Source: Desulfobacter sp. (GTDB taxonomy: Bacteria; Desulfobacterota; Desulfobacteria; Desulfobacterales; Desulfobacteraceae). Taken from it: DNA of 64,000 nucleotides. The position numbers were made by a program, and so were the translations under genes. This document shows positions 54,021 to 63,619 of the stretch, in pieces; the stretch's first letter is position 1; every line of letters starts with the position of its first letter. The DNA is taken from NCBI GenBank assembly GCA_028768545.1, contig CP054838.1, positions 4,894,665 to 4,958,664 of the forward strand, in the 5' to 3' direction. A model generated the notes under the pieces. The model was not told where the DNA came from. It ran no database searches and saw nothing but the letters and a program-made list of their open reading frames with translations.

Positions 54021-55628
54021 TTATTTTTTTAATTCATGACATTTGACACAATCGGTGGCCGGAACCTGGGTCACCTTCATCTCCTGGTGGCAGGTGATGC
54101 ACTGGCCGTGAAAAGCCCCTTTTAAACCGGGCTTGCCTGATATTTTATCAGATCCCGGGCCGTTCTTATCATGGCAGGATCCGCATTTGGGCGGTTCAAG
54201 GGAGGCAGGACTGTTGTGGTGGCAGCCCATGCATAGGCCTGAGGGGTCCCGGTGAAAGGCCCTGGCCAGAGCACTTTTTTCTGTTTTTTCCATCAGGGCA
54301 CGGACCACCTTGCCATGGGGGAACTGGCTGGGTTCATACTCCTGGGATAAATCTTCTATCACCACGGTTTCAGGAATTTTTTCAGCCAAATCCCGGGGTG
54401 TTTTTTGAGAACGAAGCGCCACGGCTTCAGCAGCGGCCAAGGCAAGGTCCTGACCCTTTTGATAATCCTCAGGAGCCAGGGTGTGGCAAACCTTGCACGA
54501 GGCAGGATCCTTTTGAACGGTATCCGGCATCCGGGCATGGCAGCCGGCGCATTCCACGGCCGTTGTCTCCTGCTGATGGCAGCCGATGCAGGATTGCTCG
54601 GCCCGGGGAGAATGCATGGCATCTGCAAGGCTTATAAATCCGCCGTTTTCCTCCCCCCCGCCCGGGGTGTGGCAGTCACTGCATTTTTTCAAGCTTTCAT
54701 GGTGACAGGATTTACAGGTCAGGGTCTGATCTTCATGGAACTTGTGGTCAAATGCCACGGCCGGCATAAGGGGGGCGGGATCCTTGATCTCTTTTTCCCA
54801 GGGCGTGAGCAGCACCTGGTCGGGCTGGCCTCTTTTAAGCCGGGGAATGTCCATATTTTTTTTGGACCGGGCCAATGCCATTGCCTCCTGTTCCCGGCTG
54901 TCATGGCATCCGCCACAGGAAATCGGCCCGGCAGCTCCGTTTTGGGTTTTTATCTCCTGGTGGCAGGCCACGCAGGACTGGTGAGAGGCCTGGCGGATAT
55001 TTTTGACCCGGCCTTTGTTCTCCAAAATTTTTTCTTCGGCACCATGGCAATAGGCACAGGATTCTTCTTCATCTTTTGTATAGACCAGCTCTTTTTGGTC
55101 AGAATTGTACCGGTGATGGCAGGCAGAGCAATTCTCCTTGTCTTCTGCGCCCTTCCCCTTGATCTTGGCTGAATCCACATGGACATAATGAAGGGATTTA
55201 TCAAATCTTAAATTTGTTCTGGATGAAACCATGGAAGGATTGCGTTGATGACAAGCGCCGCATTGCTCAGCCATGGGGCCGGACGGAATGTTCGCAGCTT
55301 TTTTTTCAACATGGCAGGCAATGCACTTGTCATGGTAGCTCTCCATGGATGGCTGCTGATCAGCGGGGATGAATGAAAAATCAAACGCCTCTTTTTTCTG
55401 ATCGTGGCAGGACAGGCATTGCTGGTCAAGGGCCAGACTGTGCAAATCGTGGAGAAAGGTAACCTCGGCCATTTCATTCTTGCCAAAATCCGGTCCAAGA
55501 TCAATCGTGATCATATCCGGTTTTTTTTCTTCCCTGTCTTTGATACTGGCCTGTCCGGAAAAGGAAAACAAAAGGAAAAAAGCCGTTATCACTAAAATGA
55601 TCAGATGAAATGGTCTGAGTTTAAGCAT
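54021..55628 (-). CDS. hmcA: HmcA, 16-haem high-molecular-weight cytochrome c
   Basis: This 535-residue exported cytochrome has a signal peptide (LIILVITAFFLLFSFSGQAS). Counting CxxCH motifs gives exactly 16 (first CLSCH, last CVKCH), the number known for HmcA. Length is close to the D. vulgaris protein. The haems are arranged in cytochrome-c3-like groups with extra axial histidines such as HDLHSLALDQQCLSCH. It accepts electrons from periplasmic hydrogenase or formate dehydrogenase via TpI-c3 and passes them to HmcB. It is the first gene of the operon; an overlapping promoter and dyad lie just upstream. Confidence 0.97.
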   Translation of the reverse strand: MLKLRPFHLIILVITAFFLLFSFSGQASIKDREEKKPDMITIDLGPDFGKNEMAEVTFLHDLHSLALDQQCLSCHDQKKEAFDFSFIPADQQPSMESYHDKCIACHVEKKAANIPSGPMAEQCGACHQRNPSMVSSRTNLRFDKSLHYVHVDSAKIKGKGAEDKENCSACHHRYNSDQKELVYTKDEEESCAYCHGAEEKILENKGRVKNIRQASHQSCVACHQEIKTQNGAAGPISCGGCHDSREQEAMALARSKKNMDIPRLKRGQPDQVLLTPWEKEIKDPAPLMPAVAFDHKFHEDQTLTCKSCHHESLKKCSDCHTPGGGEENGGFISLADAMHSPRAEQSCIGCHQQETTAVECAGCHARMPDTVQKDPASCKVCHTLAPEDYQKGQDLALAAAEAVALRSQKTPRDLAEKIPETVVIEDLSQEYEPSQFPHGKVVRALMEKTEKSALARAFHRDPSGLCMGCHHNSPASLEPPKCGSCHDKNGPGSDKISGKPGLKGAFHGQCITCHQEMKVTQVPATDCVKCHELKK

Positions 55629-55684
55629 GGTTAAATCCCCTGATTATGTTTAAATATCGGGTGGTTTGTGTATCCAACCAAATC

Positions 55685-55724
55685 GGTAGGATTAATTCCT
55701 ACCATTTTCATATGATTAAGTCAA
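55685..55724 (-). promoter_or_regulatory. hmc promoter with overlapping Rrf2-type dyad
   Basis: On the minus strand TTGACT (55724-55719), a 17-bp spacer and TAGGAA (55701-55696) precede hmcA by about 70 bp. The dyad GGTAGGA (55685-55691) / TCCTACC (55697-55703) covers the -10 box. Repression by the Rrf2 protein encoded at the operon's end is the simplest reading. Confidence 0.65.
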
Positions 55725-56177
55725 CAAAAAAATAGCCCCTATGATTTCTGGTTTTTCGTAATGATTTTTTTAACAGTTTCACCGGTGAATTGTCATTTTC
55801 CCATGAAAATATGACAAGGCCGGCATATCTCCCAGCTCCAATGGGATAGTACTGTCCGGTGTTGTTTTTTTGCTGAACAGGATAATCTCGGCAGCATCTG
55901 TGCTGTTTTGTCCTAACAGCCCCCTTCTAACAACCCAAATCAACCGCCTAATTTTATATTTGCCTGAATATGGGGATGTTCCGTGCTTTCCTGGCCACCA
56001 AACAAGGTACCATATTGCGGCGCCAAGCAAACGGCAAAAAAGGTGTAATACTCCGCAGTGATGAGAAAACCAAGACAACGAAGAAGATGGTGCTGTATGA
56101 TGGATCAGGGACAATTGCCAATCCCTTGATTCTATGATAAACACAATGTTGAACTATTGAGTTCCCAAAGGGTTTGC
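55725..56177. other. intergenic region between hmcA and tRNA-Arg
   Basis: No conserved ORF is visible. The apparent minus-strand ORF across the tRNA (GGIRTPGLWIRSPVLYPAEL) is the usual false translation of a tRNA gene. I see no terminator or RNA signature. Confidence 0.5.
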
Positions 56178-56254
56178 GCGCCCGTAGCTCAGCTGGATAG
56201 AGCACTGGACTTCGAATCCATAGGCCGGGGGTTCGAATCCCTCCGGGCGTGCCA
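56178..56254 (+). tRNA. tRNA-Arg (TCG anticodon)
   Basis: A 77-nt cloverleaf with encoded CCA. The acceptor GCGCCCG pairs with CGGGCGT, the D arm is GCTCAGCTGGATAGAGC, and the anticodon loop is CTTCGAA with TCG, which reads CGA. The T arm is GGGGG-TTCGAAT-CCCTC. Its 3' 25 bp recur at 37692-37716 in the truncated copy. Confidence 0.95.
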
Positions 56255-56457
56255 TTAATATCACGGTTTTTCAACTCTTTCTGAAGACCTTTTTTATTTT
56301 AGGGATACAATAGAGGTAATTACTATTTTCAATGACAAATCAAAATACATTGCCTTCAAGGTTTATGATAAAATCATAATTTGTAACTCTGGCAATCAAC
56401 CCAGCTTTATTTTTTTCAGTCCTGCCTTTTTCTAAATCGACAACGGTCTGCTCTAAT

Positions 56458-56507
56458 ACCATGATATGCGCAATGGCATTACAGATCTGCCTTGCGCATA
56501 TCATGGT
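56458..56507. repeat. 16-bp perfect inverted repeat (long hairpin)
   Basis: ACCATGATATGCGCAA (56458-56473) and TTGCGCATATCATGGT (56492-56507) are exact reverse complements; GGCA/TGCC can add four more pairs inside. It lies in the 399-bp gap (56255-56653) between tRNA-Arg and the truncated exported protein gene, where I see no other feature. Confidence 0.8.
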
Positions 56508-56653
56508 GTGGATGTATTGGCTTGTTTATGGGCAATAACAAATTAAATGAATTGTTGTAATTTAATGAATTTTATTCATTACTTTTCCTGTGGAAAAATG
56601 CTCTAAATCTAAAAGGATTTTAACTTAGGCAATCTAATGAGGGGGCGGTAAGC

Positions 56654-57016
56654 ATGAGTGGAATGATCAAAAAGACAACTTTTGTTTCTGTGGTGGTAAT
56701 GGCGCTTGTAGGGAATGCATGGGGTGGCTGGTTTTCGTTTGAGCCGAATATCCATATCTTGGACGGGACATCTGTGGATAGGGAATTAGAGGACATTCAA
56801 AAGGAAACTGTGTACAAAAAAAATGGAAATACGGCTCAGGTAGATCAGTTGATGCGAGATGCCAAGGTTCTTATCATTGATAGTCAAAAGTATGAAACCC
56901 GGGTTGAATATGTCAAACATAAGGAAGAGGACCAAAGCGTCTTCGTTCTGGTAAAAGATGAAAGTGGGACCCAAATGTGGGCAAATATGCTTGGTCTTGC
57001 TTGCCAGGGAACTAAT
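56654..57016 (+). pseudogene. exported protein of unknown function, truncated by IS256-type element
   Basis: About 121 residues remain. A signal peptide (TFVSVVVMALVGNAWG) is followed by WFSFEPNIHILDGTSVDREL, a helical region and KVLIIDSQKYETRVEYVKHK, ending LGLACQGTNGN at the IS border. The open frame continues for about 20 IS-encoded residues. SD GAGGGGG lies before ATG 56654. I do not recognise the family. Confidence 0.6.
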
Positions 57017-58467
57017 GGGAATGTTCAGAATTCTGTGTCACGGTTTCGGTTCTCGGATCTGCCTCAGCGCCAGCGGAAGTAAAAGTCAGGTCCGAGAATG
57101 GGCCTTCAATCAGCCACGTCGGAGGAGTTGACTTTTGCTGGAGTGGAGTTCCTGGAACCATCTTTTCCATCTGTAAATAAATCCCTATCAAATTCCCAGC
57201 TCTTTATCCAGCCGGCCTTCAAAGAAAATTGCCAACTGGGAAATTGTCAGTGACCAATTTTGAATCGGCATTGTCCATTTTTTACTGGCGTTCTGGATCC
57301 CCATGTAAAGCAGCTTTAACAGGCTGTCCTGGTTCGGGAATGATCCCTTTGTTTTGGTCAGTTTTCGAAACTGTCGATGCACAGCCTCAATGGTATTTGT
57401 GGTGTATATTATCCGTCGAATCTCTTCTGGATATTTAAAGAAATGACTGAGGCGTTCCCAGTTGTTCCGCCAGGATTTTATCACAATCGGGTATTTGTCA
57501 TTCCATTTATTTTCCAAGATATCCAGTTCTTCTTCGGCCAGATCCTTATTGACCGCTTTATAAACACGTTTTAGATCTGCCATAAATTTCTTTTTATTTT
57601 TGGAACCAACGTATTTCAATGAATTTCGGATCTGGTGGACTACGCAGAGTTGAACTTCTGTGTCCGGGAATATGGTCTCAATGGCCTCGGGAAAACCTTT
57701 TAGACCATCAACACAGGCAATCAGGATATCTTTTACCCCTCGGTTTGAAAGGTCTGTTAACACCTGCAGCCAGAAGTTCGCACCCTCATTCTCGGATATG
57801 TACAGCCCAAGAACCTCTTTGCGGCCCTCGATATTCACCCCAAGAATTGTGTAAACGGCCTTGCTGCCGACCTTTCCGTTTTCTCGTACTTTATAATGTA
57901 TGGCATCAAGCCATACGATTGGGTACACATTTTCCAACGGCCTGGCCTGCCATTCTTTGACGGTATGGATGATTTTATCGGTAATGGTGCTCAGAGTGGC
58001 ATTTGAAATCTCAAGTCCATAGATTTCCTGTAAATGGGAAGCCATATCATTATAACTCATGCCCAGGCCGTAAAGGGCTATTATCTTTCTTTCAATTTCA
58101 TCGCTGAGCGTTGTCTGATGTTTTTTGACGATCTGTGGAGAGAAGGTTCCGGCCCTGTCACGCGGGGTTTTTAGCTCAAATTTATCATCCAGGGATTTAA
58201 TGGTCTTTTTGCTTTTTCCATTACGGCGGTTGGCAGAAACTTCCTGCCCGAGATGGGACTCCAACTCTCCTTCAAGAGCAGCTTCAGCAAGATTTTTGAT
58301 TAATGATGTAAGGACGCCGCCCTTACCTGTGAAGGGTTTACCTTCCTGGATGCCTTTAAGGGCTTTTTGAAAATCAAATTCGGTGTTTTCTTCGGTCATG
58401 TCAGTTCTCCTTATTTAGCTGAGTATATCAGCTTTCATTCAACTGACACAGAATTTTGAACGCCCTC
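57017..58467 (-). mobile_element. IS256-type insertion sequence, copy 3 (1451 bp), no target duplication
   Basis: The ends match copies 1 and 2 exactly in position. The flanking 8-mers GAACTAAT (left) and GAAAAAAC (right) differ, unlike the other two copies. Left and right flanks carry fragments of different genes, so the copy probably marks a recombination junction. Confidence 0.95.
57188..58399 (-). CDS. IS256/Mutator-type transposase
   Basis: A full-length 403-residue copy of the transposase at 34399-35610, opposite in direction. Substitutions relative to it include DDKFELKTPRDRAG and KNKKKFMADL. The catalytic residues are unchanged, so it may be active. Confidence 0.97.
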   Translation of the reverse strand: MTEENTEFDFQKALKGIQEGKPFTGKGGVLTSLIKNLAEAALEGELESHLGQEVSANRRNGKSKKTIKSLDDKFELKTPRDRAGTFSPQIVKKHQTTLSDEIERKIIALYGLGMSYNDMASHLQEIYGLEISNATLSTITDKIIHTVKEWQARPLENVYPIVWLDAIHYKVRENGKVGSKAVYTILGVNIEGRKEVLGLYISENEGANFWLQVLTDLSNRGVKDILIACVDGLKGFPEAIETIFPDTEVQLCVVHQIRNSLKYVGSKNKKKFMADLKRVYKAVNKDLAEEELDILENKWNDKYPIVIKSWRNNWERLSHFFKYPEEIRRIIYTTNTIEAVHRQFRKLTKTKGSFPNQDSLLKLLYMGIQNASKKWTMPIQNWSLTISQLAIFFEGRLDKELGI

Positions 58468-59043
58468 GAAAAAACAGAAAAAATCGCTTTGTCCATTGAA
58501 GCCATCCGGTCGGCTTCCGGAAAAATTGAATCGGTGATCAAGCGGGTGATGAATTTTGCCAAGCCCGGAGAACCTAAGTTTGACGTGGGCCATATCAATG
58601 ATCCGGTCAAAGAAGCCGTGAAGCTGACCCGGTTCACCCTGAACAAAAAAGGGATACAGATAGAGGATGACCTGGCCAAAAATTTGCCCCAATGCATTGC
58701 CGAACCCCATCTCATTGAGGAGGTGATTCTGAATTTAATCAACAACGCTGCAGACGCCATCCTTGAGCATGGAAACAAGGGGCGTATCCTGATTTCCTCC
58801 CATCCGGAGAATGATAAAATCATTATCCGGGTGGAAGATGACGGGCCGGGGGTGTCATGGAATGTCCGGTTAAAGGTGTTTGATCCTTTTTTTACAACCA
58901 AAAGTCATAGTACCGGCATCGGTCTCAGTCTTTGTCACCGAATCATAACGGACCATCAGGGGAAACTGGATATCGGGGTTTCAAAATTGGGCGGGGCCTG
59001 TTTCATGGTGGAACTGCCTTTTTCCCGGGAAACTATGGTATAG
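58468..59043 (+). pseudogene. sensor histidine kinase, C-terminal fragment
   Basis: About 191 residues remain. The end of the dimerisation helix (SIEAIRSASGKIESVIKRVM) is followed by the ATPase: NLINNAADAILE, VEDDGPGVSWNVR, FDPFFTTKSHSTGIGLSLCH. The phospho-accepting His and all sensor domains are missing, cut at the IS border. It cannot signal as a kinase in this form. A gene start 75 bp downstream may have been its partner regulator. Confidence 0.85.
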
Positions 59044-59118
59044 TCCCAAAACCAAGGGGGCTGTGCCAACCCATAACATCAGGCCGTGAAAGGCTCATAA
59101 AAAATCGGAGGGACCCTA

Positions 59119-59138
59119 ATGAATTATACCCTTTTTAT
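59119..59138 (+). pseudogene. first codons of a gene cut off by the IS4-type element
   Basis: GGAGGGACCCTA precedes ATG 59119, giving MNYTLF before the IS begins at 59139. Its place after a histidine kinase gene suggests a response regulator, but only six codons remain. Confidence 0.35.
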
Positions 59139-60449
59139 CAGTAGTGTCCGGTTAGGTTGTTGCATATAAAAAGCATCTAAAATCATTGAAAAAACAGTCT
59201 GTTTTGTGTTGACAAATGTGCGTAAAAATTTTTGTGCGCCTTGAAAATTTAACTCAAGGAGCTCAAATGACGCACATCTCAGTCCCTAAAAAACAACTAC
59301 GGTCCCTGAACTTTGACAATTTCAGGTGCTCTCTGATAAAGTCACTTTCAAAAGCACCGGAATTACAATCTCGAGGAGACCGCCCTTTAAAAATGACATT
59401 CGAAGACCAGATAAATGCTTTGGTTTATTTCCATCTTCAGGAGCACAAGTCTGCCCGACATTTAATTCAGGATCTCAAGGAGAATGTTTTTGCTAAAGAA
59501 AATATTGCGCCAGACGGTGGTATCAGCCGTAGTAGTTTCTGTGAAGCCATCAATCACAGGGGACTCGAACAACTGCAATTTATCTTTGAGGATCTTTATA
59601 AACAGGCTCTTGAGTGTCATCCGGGTGAACACGCCGAGTTAGGAGAGTTGGTTTCCATTGACGGTAGTCTCATAAATGCAGTCCTTTCAATGCACTGGGC
59701 GAACTACAGAAAAGGAAGTAAAAAAGCCAAAGTACATTGCGGATTTGACATTAATCACGGAATCCCAAACAAAATCTTTTTGACTGAAGGCAACGGCGCT
59801 GAACGCACTTTTGTTCCCAAAATACTTTCCAAGGGGCAAACAGGTGTTATGGATCGTGGATATCAATCCCATAAAGAATTTGACCTGCTTCAGGAGCAAG
59901 GCAAACATTTTGTCTGCCGTATAAAAACCAGGACAACAAGAACAATTATTGATAACCACGAGACCCCTTCCGACAGCTACATTTTTTATGATGCACTGGT
60001 TAAACTTGGTACTCCGAATCAAAACCAGACGAAAAGGCCTGTTCGGGTTGTTGGCTATAAAATTGCTGGCGTCAAATACTATGTGGCAACTGACAGGCAT
60101 GATTTAACAGCGGAACAAATAGCAACAATTTATAAACTCCGGTGGACCATTGAGGATTTTTTCAAATGGTGGAAAGAACATCTGAAGGTATATCATCTCA
60201 TTGCCCGCAGTGAATACGGCCTTATGGTTCAGATTCTTGGCGGCCTTATCACTTACCTGTTACTGACAATCCATTGCCAAAAACAGTTTAATGAAAAGGT
60301 CACGATCAAAAGAGTTCGGCAGCTGCGAACCGCCATTCTAAATGACCTGTTTGGCTGCGAGGAGCAGGGCTCTCATAGTTCAAACAGGGACAATATTGTC
60401 AAAGATCAAAAAATTATTGAGCAAGCAAAAACCTAACCGGACATCACTG
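59139..60449 (+). mobile_element. IS4-type insertion sequence, copy 2 (1311 bp), no target duplication
   Basis: The ends CAGTAGTGTCCGGTTAGGTT and, inverted, CAGTGATGTCCGGTTAGGTT are identical to the nested copy. The flanking 9-mers CCTTTTTAT and AAATTTAAT do not match, so one flank has been replaced since insertion. Confidence 0.93.
59267..60436 (+). CDS. IS4-type transposase
   Basis: A 389-residue full-length transposase, nearly identical to that at 42356-43525, with the same DDE and YREK-type motif YKLRWTIEDFFKWWK. The start MTHISVP follows AAGGAGCTCAA. It is likely functional. Confidence 0.95.
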   Translation: MTHISVPKKQLRSLNFDNFRCSLIKSLSKAPELQSRGDRPLKMTFEDQINALVYFHLQEHKSARHLIQDLKENVFAKENIAPDGGISRSSFCEAINHRGLEQLQFIFEDLYKQALECHPGEHAELGELVSIDGSLINAVLSMHWANYRKGSKKAKVHCGFDINHGIPNKIFLTEGNGAERTFVPKILSKGQTGVMDRGYQSHKEFDLLQEQGKHFVCRIKTRTTRTIIDNHETPSDSYIFYDALVKLGTPNQNQTKRPVRVVGYKIAGVKYYVATDRHDLTAEQIATIYKLRWTIEDFFKWWKEHLKVYHLIARSEYGLMVQILGGLITYLLLTIHCQKQFNEKVTIKRVRQLRTAILNDLFGCEEQGSHSSNRDNIVKDQKIIEQAKT

Positions 60450-60699
60450 AAATTTAATACAAGTTATTTCATTTAAACAAAATATTTCATCCCCCGTCTT
60501 TAAGTAGAGGGCCTGCTTTAAAAAAAATTGATAATTTTATTAAATTTTATTTTTTTATTTTAACATTTTTCATAGGTTCGTTCCTGTCTCTTTTTTTACC
60601 CGCCTTGCCTGAAAAGGCATAACTGTCTGAAATTAAAAGATAAAAAATTGACAATCACCCTCCGGAGACTTTCAAGGTATCTGAAAAGGAAAAATTGAC

Positions 60700-62121
60700 A
60701 TGGGAAACAGATTACAGCCCCTTACAAAAGAACAGATCAATATTATCCACAATGCGGCCATGCGTATCCTCAAAGAGACCGGCGTGGCATTCAAACTGGC
60801 CGAAGCCATTGACACCTTTAAAGCCCACGGGTTCAAGGTTGACGGTGACACGGTTTATTTTGAAGAATCCCAGGTGCTCAAGGCATTGGAGACCGTGCCG
60901 TCGGAATTTACCATCATGGCACGGAATCCTGAAAAAAATGTCCGCCTGGGTGGAGATCACTTTGCCTTTGGACCTGCCTGGACCGCCCCCTTTGTCATTG
61001 ATCCAGACGGTACCCGGCGCAACGCCTGTTTTGCAGACCAGGAAAATATGTGCCGTCTGGTCCAGACCTCGGCGCATGTGGATTTTGCCGCAGGCGCCAT
61101 GGCGGTTCCGGCGGAATTTGCCCCCAAAGAAGCTGCCACCCGCATGCTTCATGCCGCCATAACCATGACTGACAAGCCTTTAATTTCCAACCCCTGCGCC
61201 AGGGAAAACGGTCGGGAAATCGCTGACATGACCCAAATTGTCTGGGGAAAAAAGGCCTCGGAACTTGACCACCCTGTTTCCATTGTATCGGTGAATCCCC
61301 TCTCCCCCCTCTCCTATGCAGACGATACCCTGGAAGGGCTCATTGAATTTGCCCGTAACGGCCAGGCCCTGCTCATCTCCTCCATGGTATTGGCAGGCAT
61401 CACCGGGCCCATTGAGATTGCCGGCAGTACGGCCCAGGAAATGGCTGAAAGCCTGGCCGGCATAACCCTGGCCCAGCTCATTAAACCGGGCGTTCCCTGT
61501 GTCTGCGGCGGCACCTCCTGTGCCTCGGACATGCGAACCGGAGGGGTCAGCTTGGGCGGCCCAGAATCCCTGCAGCTCACCGCCATAGCCACCCAGATGG
61601 CCGAGCACTACGGCCTGCCCTGCCGTTACGGGGGCAACCTCACCGACGCCTATTCCATCAATGCCCAGGCCGGAATCGAATCGGCCCTGCTCATGGCGGC
61701 CCCTGTCATCTCCGGCGCCCATTTTATTCACCAGGCCTGCGGTATCCTCGGGGCCTATGCTGCGGTCAGCCTGGAAAAATTTGTTATTGACGAAGAGGTT
61801 TGCGGCATGATCAAGCGGGCCGTAGCCCCCCTTGAGATCACCGATGCCAGCATCAACACCGATTTGATCAAACGAGTGGGCGCCTCAGGCTCCTACATGA
61901 TGCAGCCTGAAACCGCCGCAAAATGCAGGACCGCCTTTTTTCCGGCCAACCTGACACGCAAAAGCACCTATGACGACTGGATCGCCAAAAACAACGGCGA
62001 CATGGTTGCCCGGGCAACTGAATATGTAAACAAGAGGATTGAGTCCTACAAGACACCTGAAATTGATCCGGGTGTTGAACAAGGACTTAATGCCTATGTT
62101 GAAAAAAAGTATAACAATTAA
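60700..62121 (+). CDS. MttB-superfamily methyltransferase (non-pyrrolysine)
   Basis: This 473-residue corrinoid-dependent methyltransferase homologue is read without any in-frame TAG, so it is not the pyrrolysine-containing trimethylamine enzyme. Blocks include FGPAWTAPFVIDPDGTRR, ISNPCARENGREIADM, VPCVCGGTSCASDMRTGG and CRYGGNLTDAYSINAQAG. Such MttB relatives (MtgB and others) demethylate glycine betaine or other quaternary amines and pass the methyl to a corrinoid protein. A BCCT carrier 21 bp downstream supports a betaine-like substrate. No corrinoid protein or MtgA partner is in the window. SD AAAAGGAAA precedes ATG 60700. Confidence 0.9.
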   Translation: MGNRLQPLTKEQINIIHNAAMRILKETGVAFKLAEAIDTFKAHGFKVDGDTVYFEESQVLKALETVPSEFTIMARNPEKNVRLGGDHFAFGPAWTAPFVIDPDGTRRNACFADQENMCRLVQTSAHVDFAAGAMAVPAEFAPKEAATRMLHAAITMTDKPLISNPCARENGREIADMTQIVWGKKASELDHPVSIVSVNPLSPLSYADDTLEGLIEFARNGQALLISSMVLAGITGPIEIAGSTAQEMAESLAGITLAQLIKPGVPCVCGGTSCASDMRTGGVSLGGPESLQLTAIATQMAEHYGLPCRYGGNLTDAYSINAQAGIESALLMAAPVISGAHFIHQACGILGAYAAVSLEKFVIDEEVCGMIKRAVAPLEITDASINTDLIKRVGASGSYMMQPETAAKCRTAFFPANLTRKSTYDDWIAKNNGDMVARATEYVNKRIESYKTPEIDPGVEQGLNAYVEKKYNN

Positions 62122-62142
62122 CCAAAAAGGGAAACTTAACAA

Positions 62143-63619
62143 ATGGCAACACAAACAAGTAGTCAAACAGGTATGATGGAAAAATTTCTAGGAAAAACAG
62201 ACCACCAGCTGTTCTGGACCACCCTGATCGTCTTTGGTATCGTTGTGGGCTTAGGCATTGCAACACCGGATAAACTTGCAACAACGCTCAAGTCCATGCA
62301 GTCGTTCATTACCACCAATTTCACCTGGTACTATATGCTGTTCACTGCTGCCTGTTTAGTCTTTTCCTTTTGGATGGCTGTGGGCCCCTATGCACAGATG
62401 AAACTGGGCAAGGATGATGACGAGCCTGAATTTTCAACCGTGTCCTGGCTGGCCATGCTTTTTTCAGCCGGCATCGGCCTGGGATTTATCTTCTGGGGCA
62501 TTGCAGAACCCCTTTACCATTATATGCAGACCCCTTACGGGGCTGAGCCGGGGACAGCAGATGCCGTGCCTGTGGCCCTGCAGATAGCCTATCTCCACTG
62601 GGGGTTTCATCCCTGGTCCCTCTATGCTGTCGGCGGTCTGGGCATTGCCTATTTCTCCTTTAGACACGATCAGCCCATGACCATTGCCACCTCCCTTTAC
62701 GGTCTGCTGGAAGATAAAACCGAAACCAGCATCTGGAGTAAAATCACCAACCTGGTCACTGCCTTTGCCACCATCGCAGGCATCAGTACGGCACTGGGCC
62801 TGGGCATCCTGTCCATCAAATTCGGCGTCACCCACATAACCGGGCTGGAAATGACCCCGGGCATTACCGTTTTTGTGCTGGTCCTTTTCATGATCGCCTA
62901 TATCGCCTCTTCGGTTTCCGGACTGAAACAGGGATTGAAATACATGAGTTTGATTAACCTGTGGCTGGCGTTGGCTGTTATCGTGTTCATCTTTCTTGCC
63001 GGTCCCACCCTGCAGCTGTTGAACCTGTTTCCCGATTCCGTGGGGCACTACCTGTCCAACTTTGTCACCATGACCTTTTGGACCGATTCCATGAACCAGG
63101 CCTTTGAAGGCAAATGGCTGGGGTGGTGGACTGTTTTCTATTGGGCATTCTGGATTGCCTGGGTCCCCTTTGTGGGCGGTTTTATTGCTCGTATCTCCAA
63201 GGGTAGAACAGTCAGAGAATTCATCCTCTGGGTAGTATTGATCCCTTCTGTGGTCATGTTTGTCTGCTTTGATATTTTCGGCGGTGCTGCCATCCTTGCG
63301 GAAAGAGCGGGGACTGTAGAACTGTGGAAAGCCATTCAGGCCGACATGGGATCCGGTATCTTTACCCTGCTGTCCGCCTATCCATTTGGCTTTATCGCCT
63401 CCATCGTAATTTTTATCAGTCTGATCATCTTTTTGATCACCTCTGCTGACTCGGCCTCTTTTCTGGTGGCCATGCTCATGTCCAAAGGAGACCTGGAACC
63501 CAAGGCCGGCATGAAAATCGTCTGGGGATTTGTCCTGGGTACCCTGGCCATTATTCTCCTGCAGACAGACGGACTCAAAGCACTTCAGACGGCATCCATT
63601 GTCTGTGCCCTGCCGTTTA
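62143..63619 (+). pseudogene. BCCT family betaine/choline/carnitine transporter, 3' end cut by IS630-type element
   Basis: About 492 residues remain, with around 11-12 helices. The BCCT signature is WWTVFYWAFWIAWVPFVGGF plus IARISKGRTVREF. The substrate-binding Trp/Gly helix is SAGIGLGFIFWGIAEPLY. The sequence leaves family homology at QTASIVCALPF, near position 63617, and ends in seven foreign residues (IAEQTIT). Family members usually continue for a final helix and tail. Function may be impaired. It is co-transcribed with the MttB homologue, so import and demethylation of a quaternary amine are coupled. Confidence 0.88.

Noticed and set aside
37662..56254. An integrated island bounded by the two tRNA-Arg sequences
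   Set aside because: The interval contains the core hmc operon, and the intact tRNA lies at the wrong end for a 3'-end integration with both copies on the plus strand.
41778..58467. A composite transposon bounded by IS256-type copies 2 and 3
   Set aside because: Copy 2 has its own perfect target duplication, and the outer flanks (CTTGGGCC and GAAAAAAC) do not match.
60700..62121. Pyrrolysine-containing trimethylamine methyltransferase
   Set aside because: The whole family length is read without an in-frame TAG, so it belongs to the non-pyrrolysine branch.
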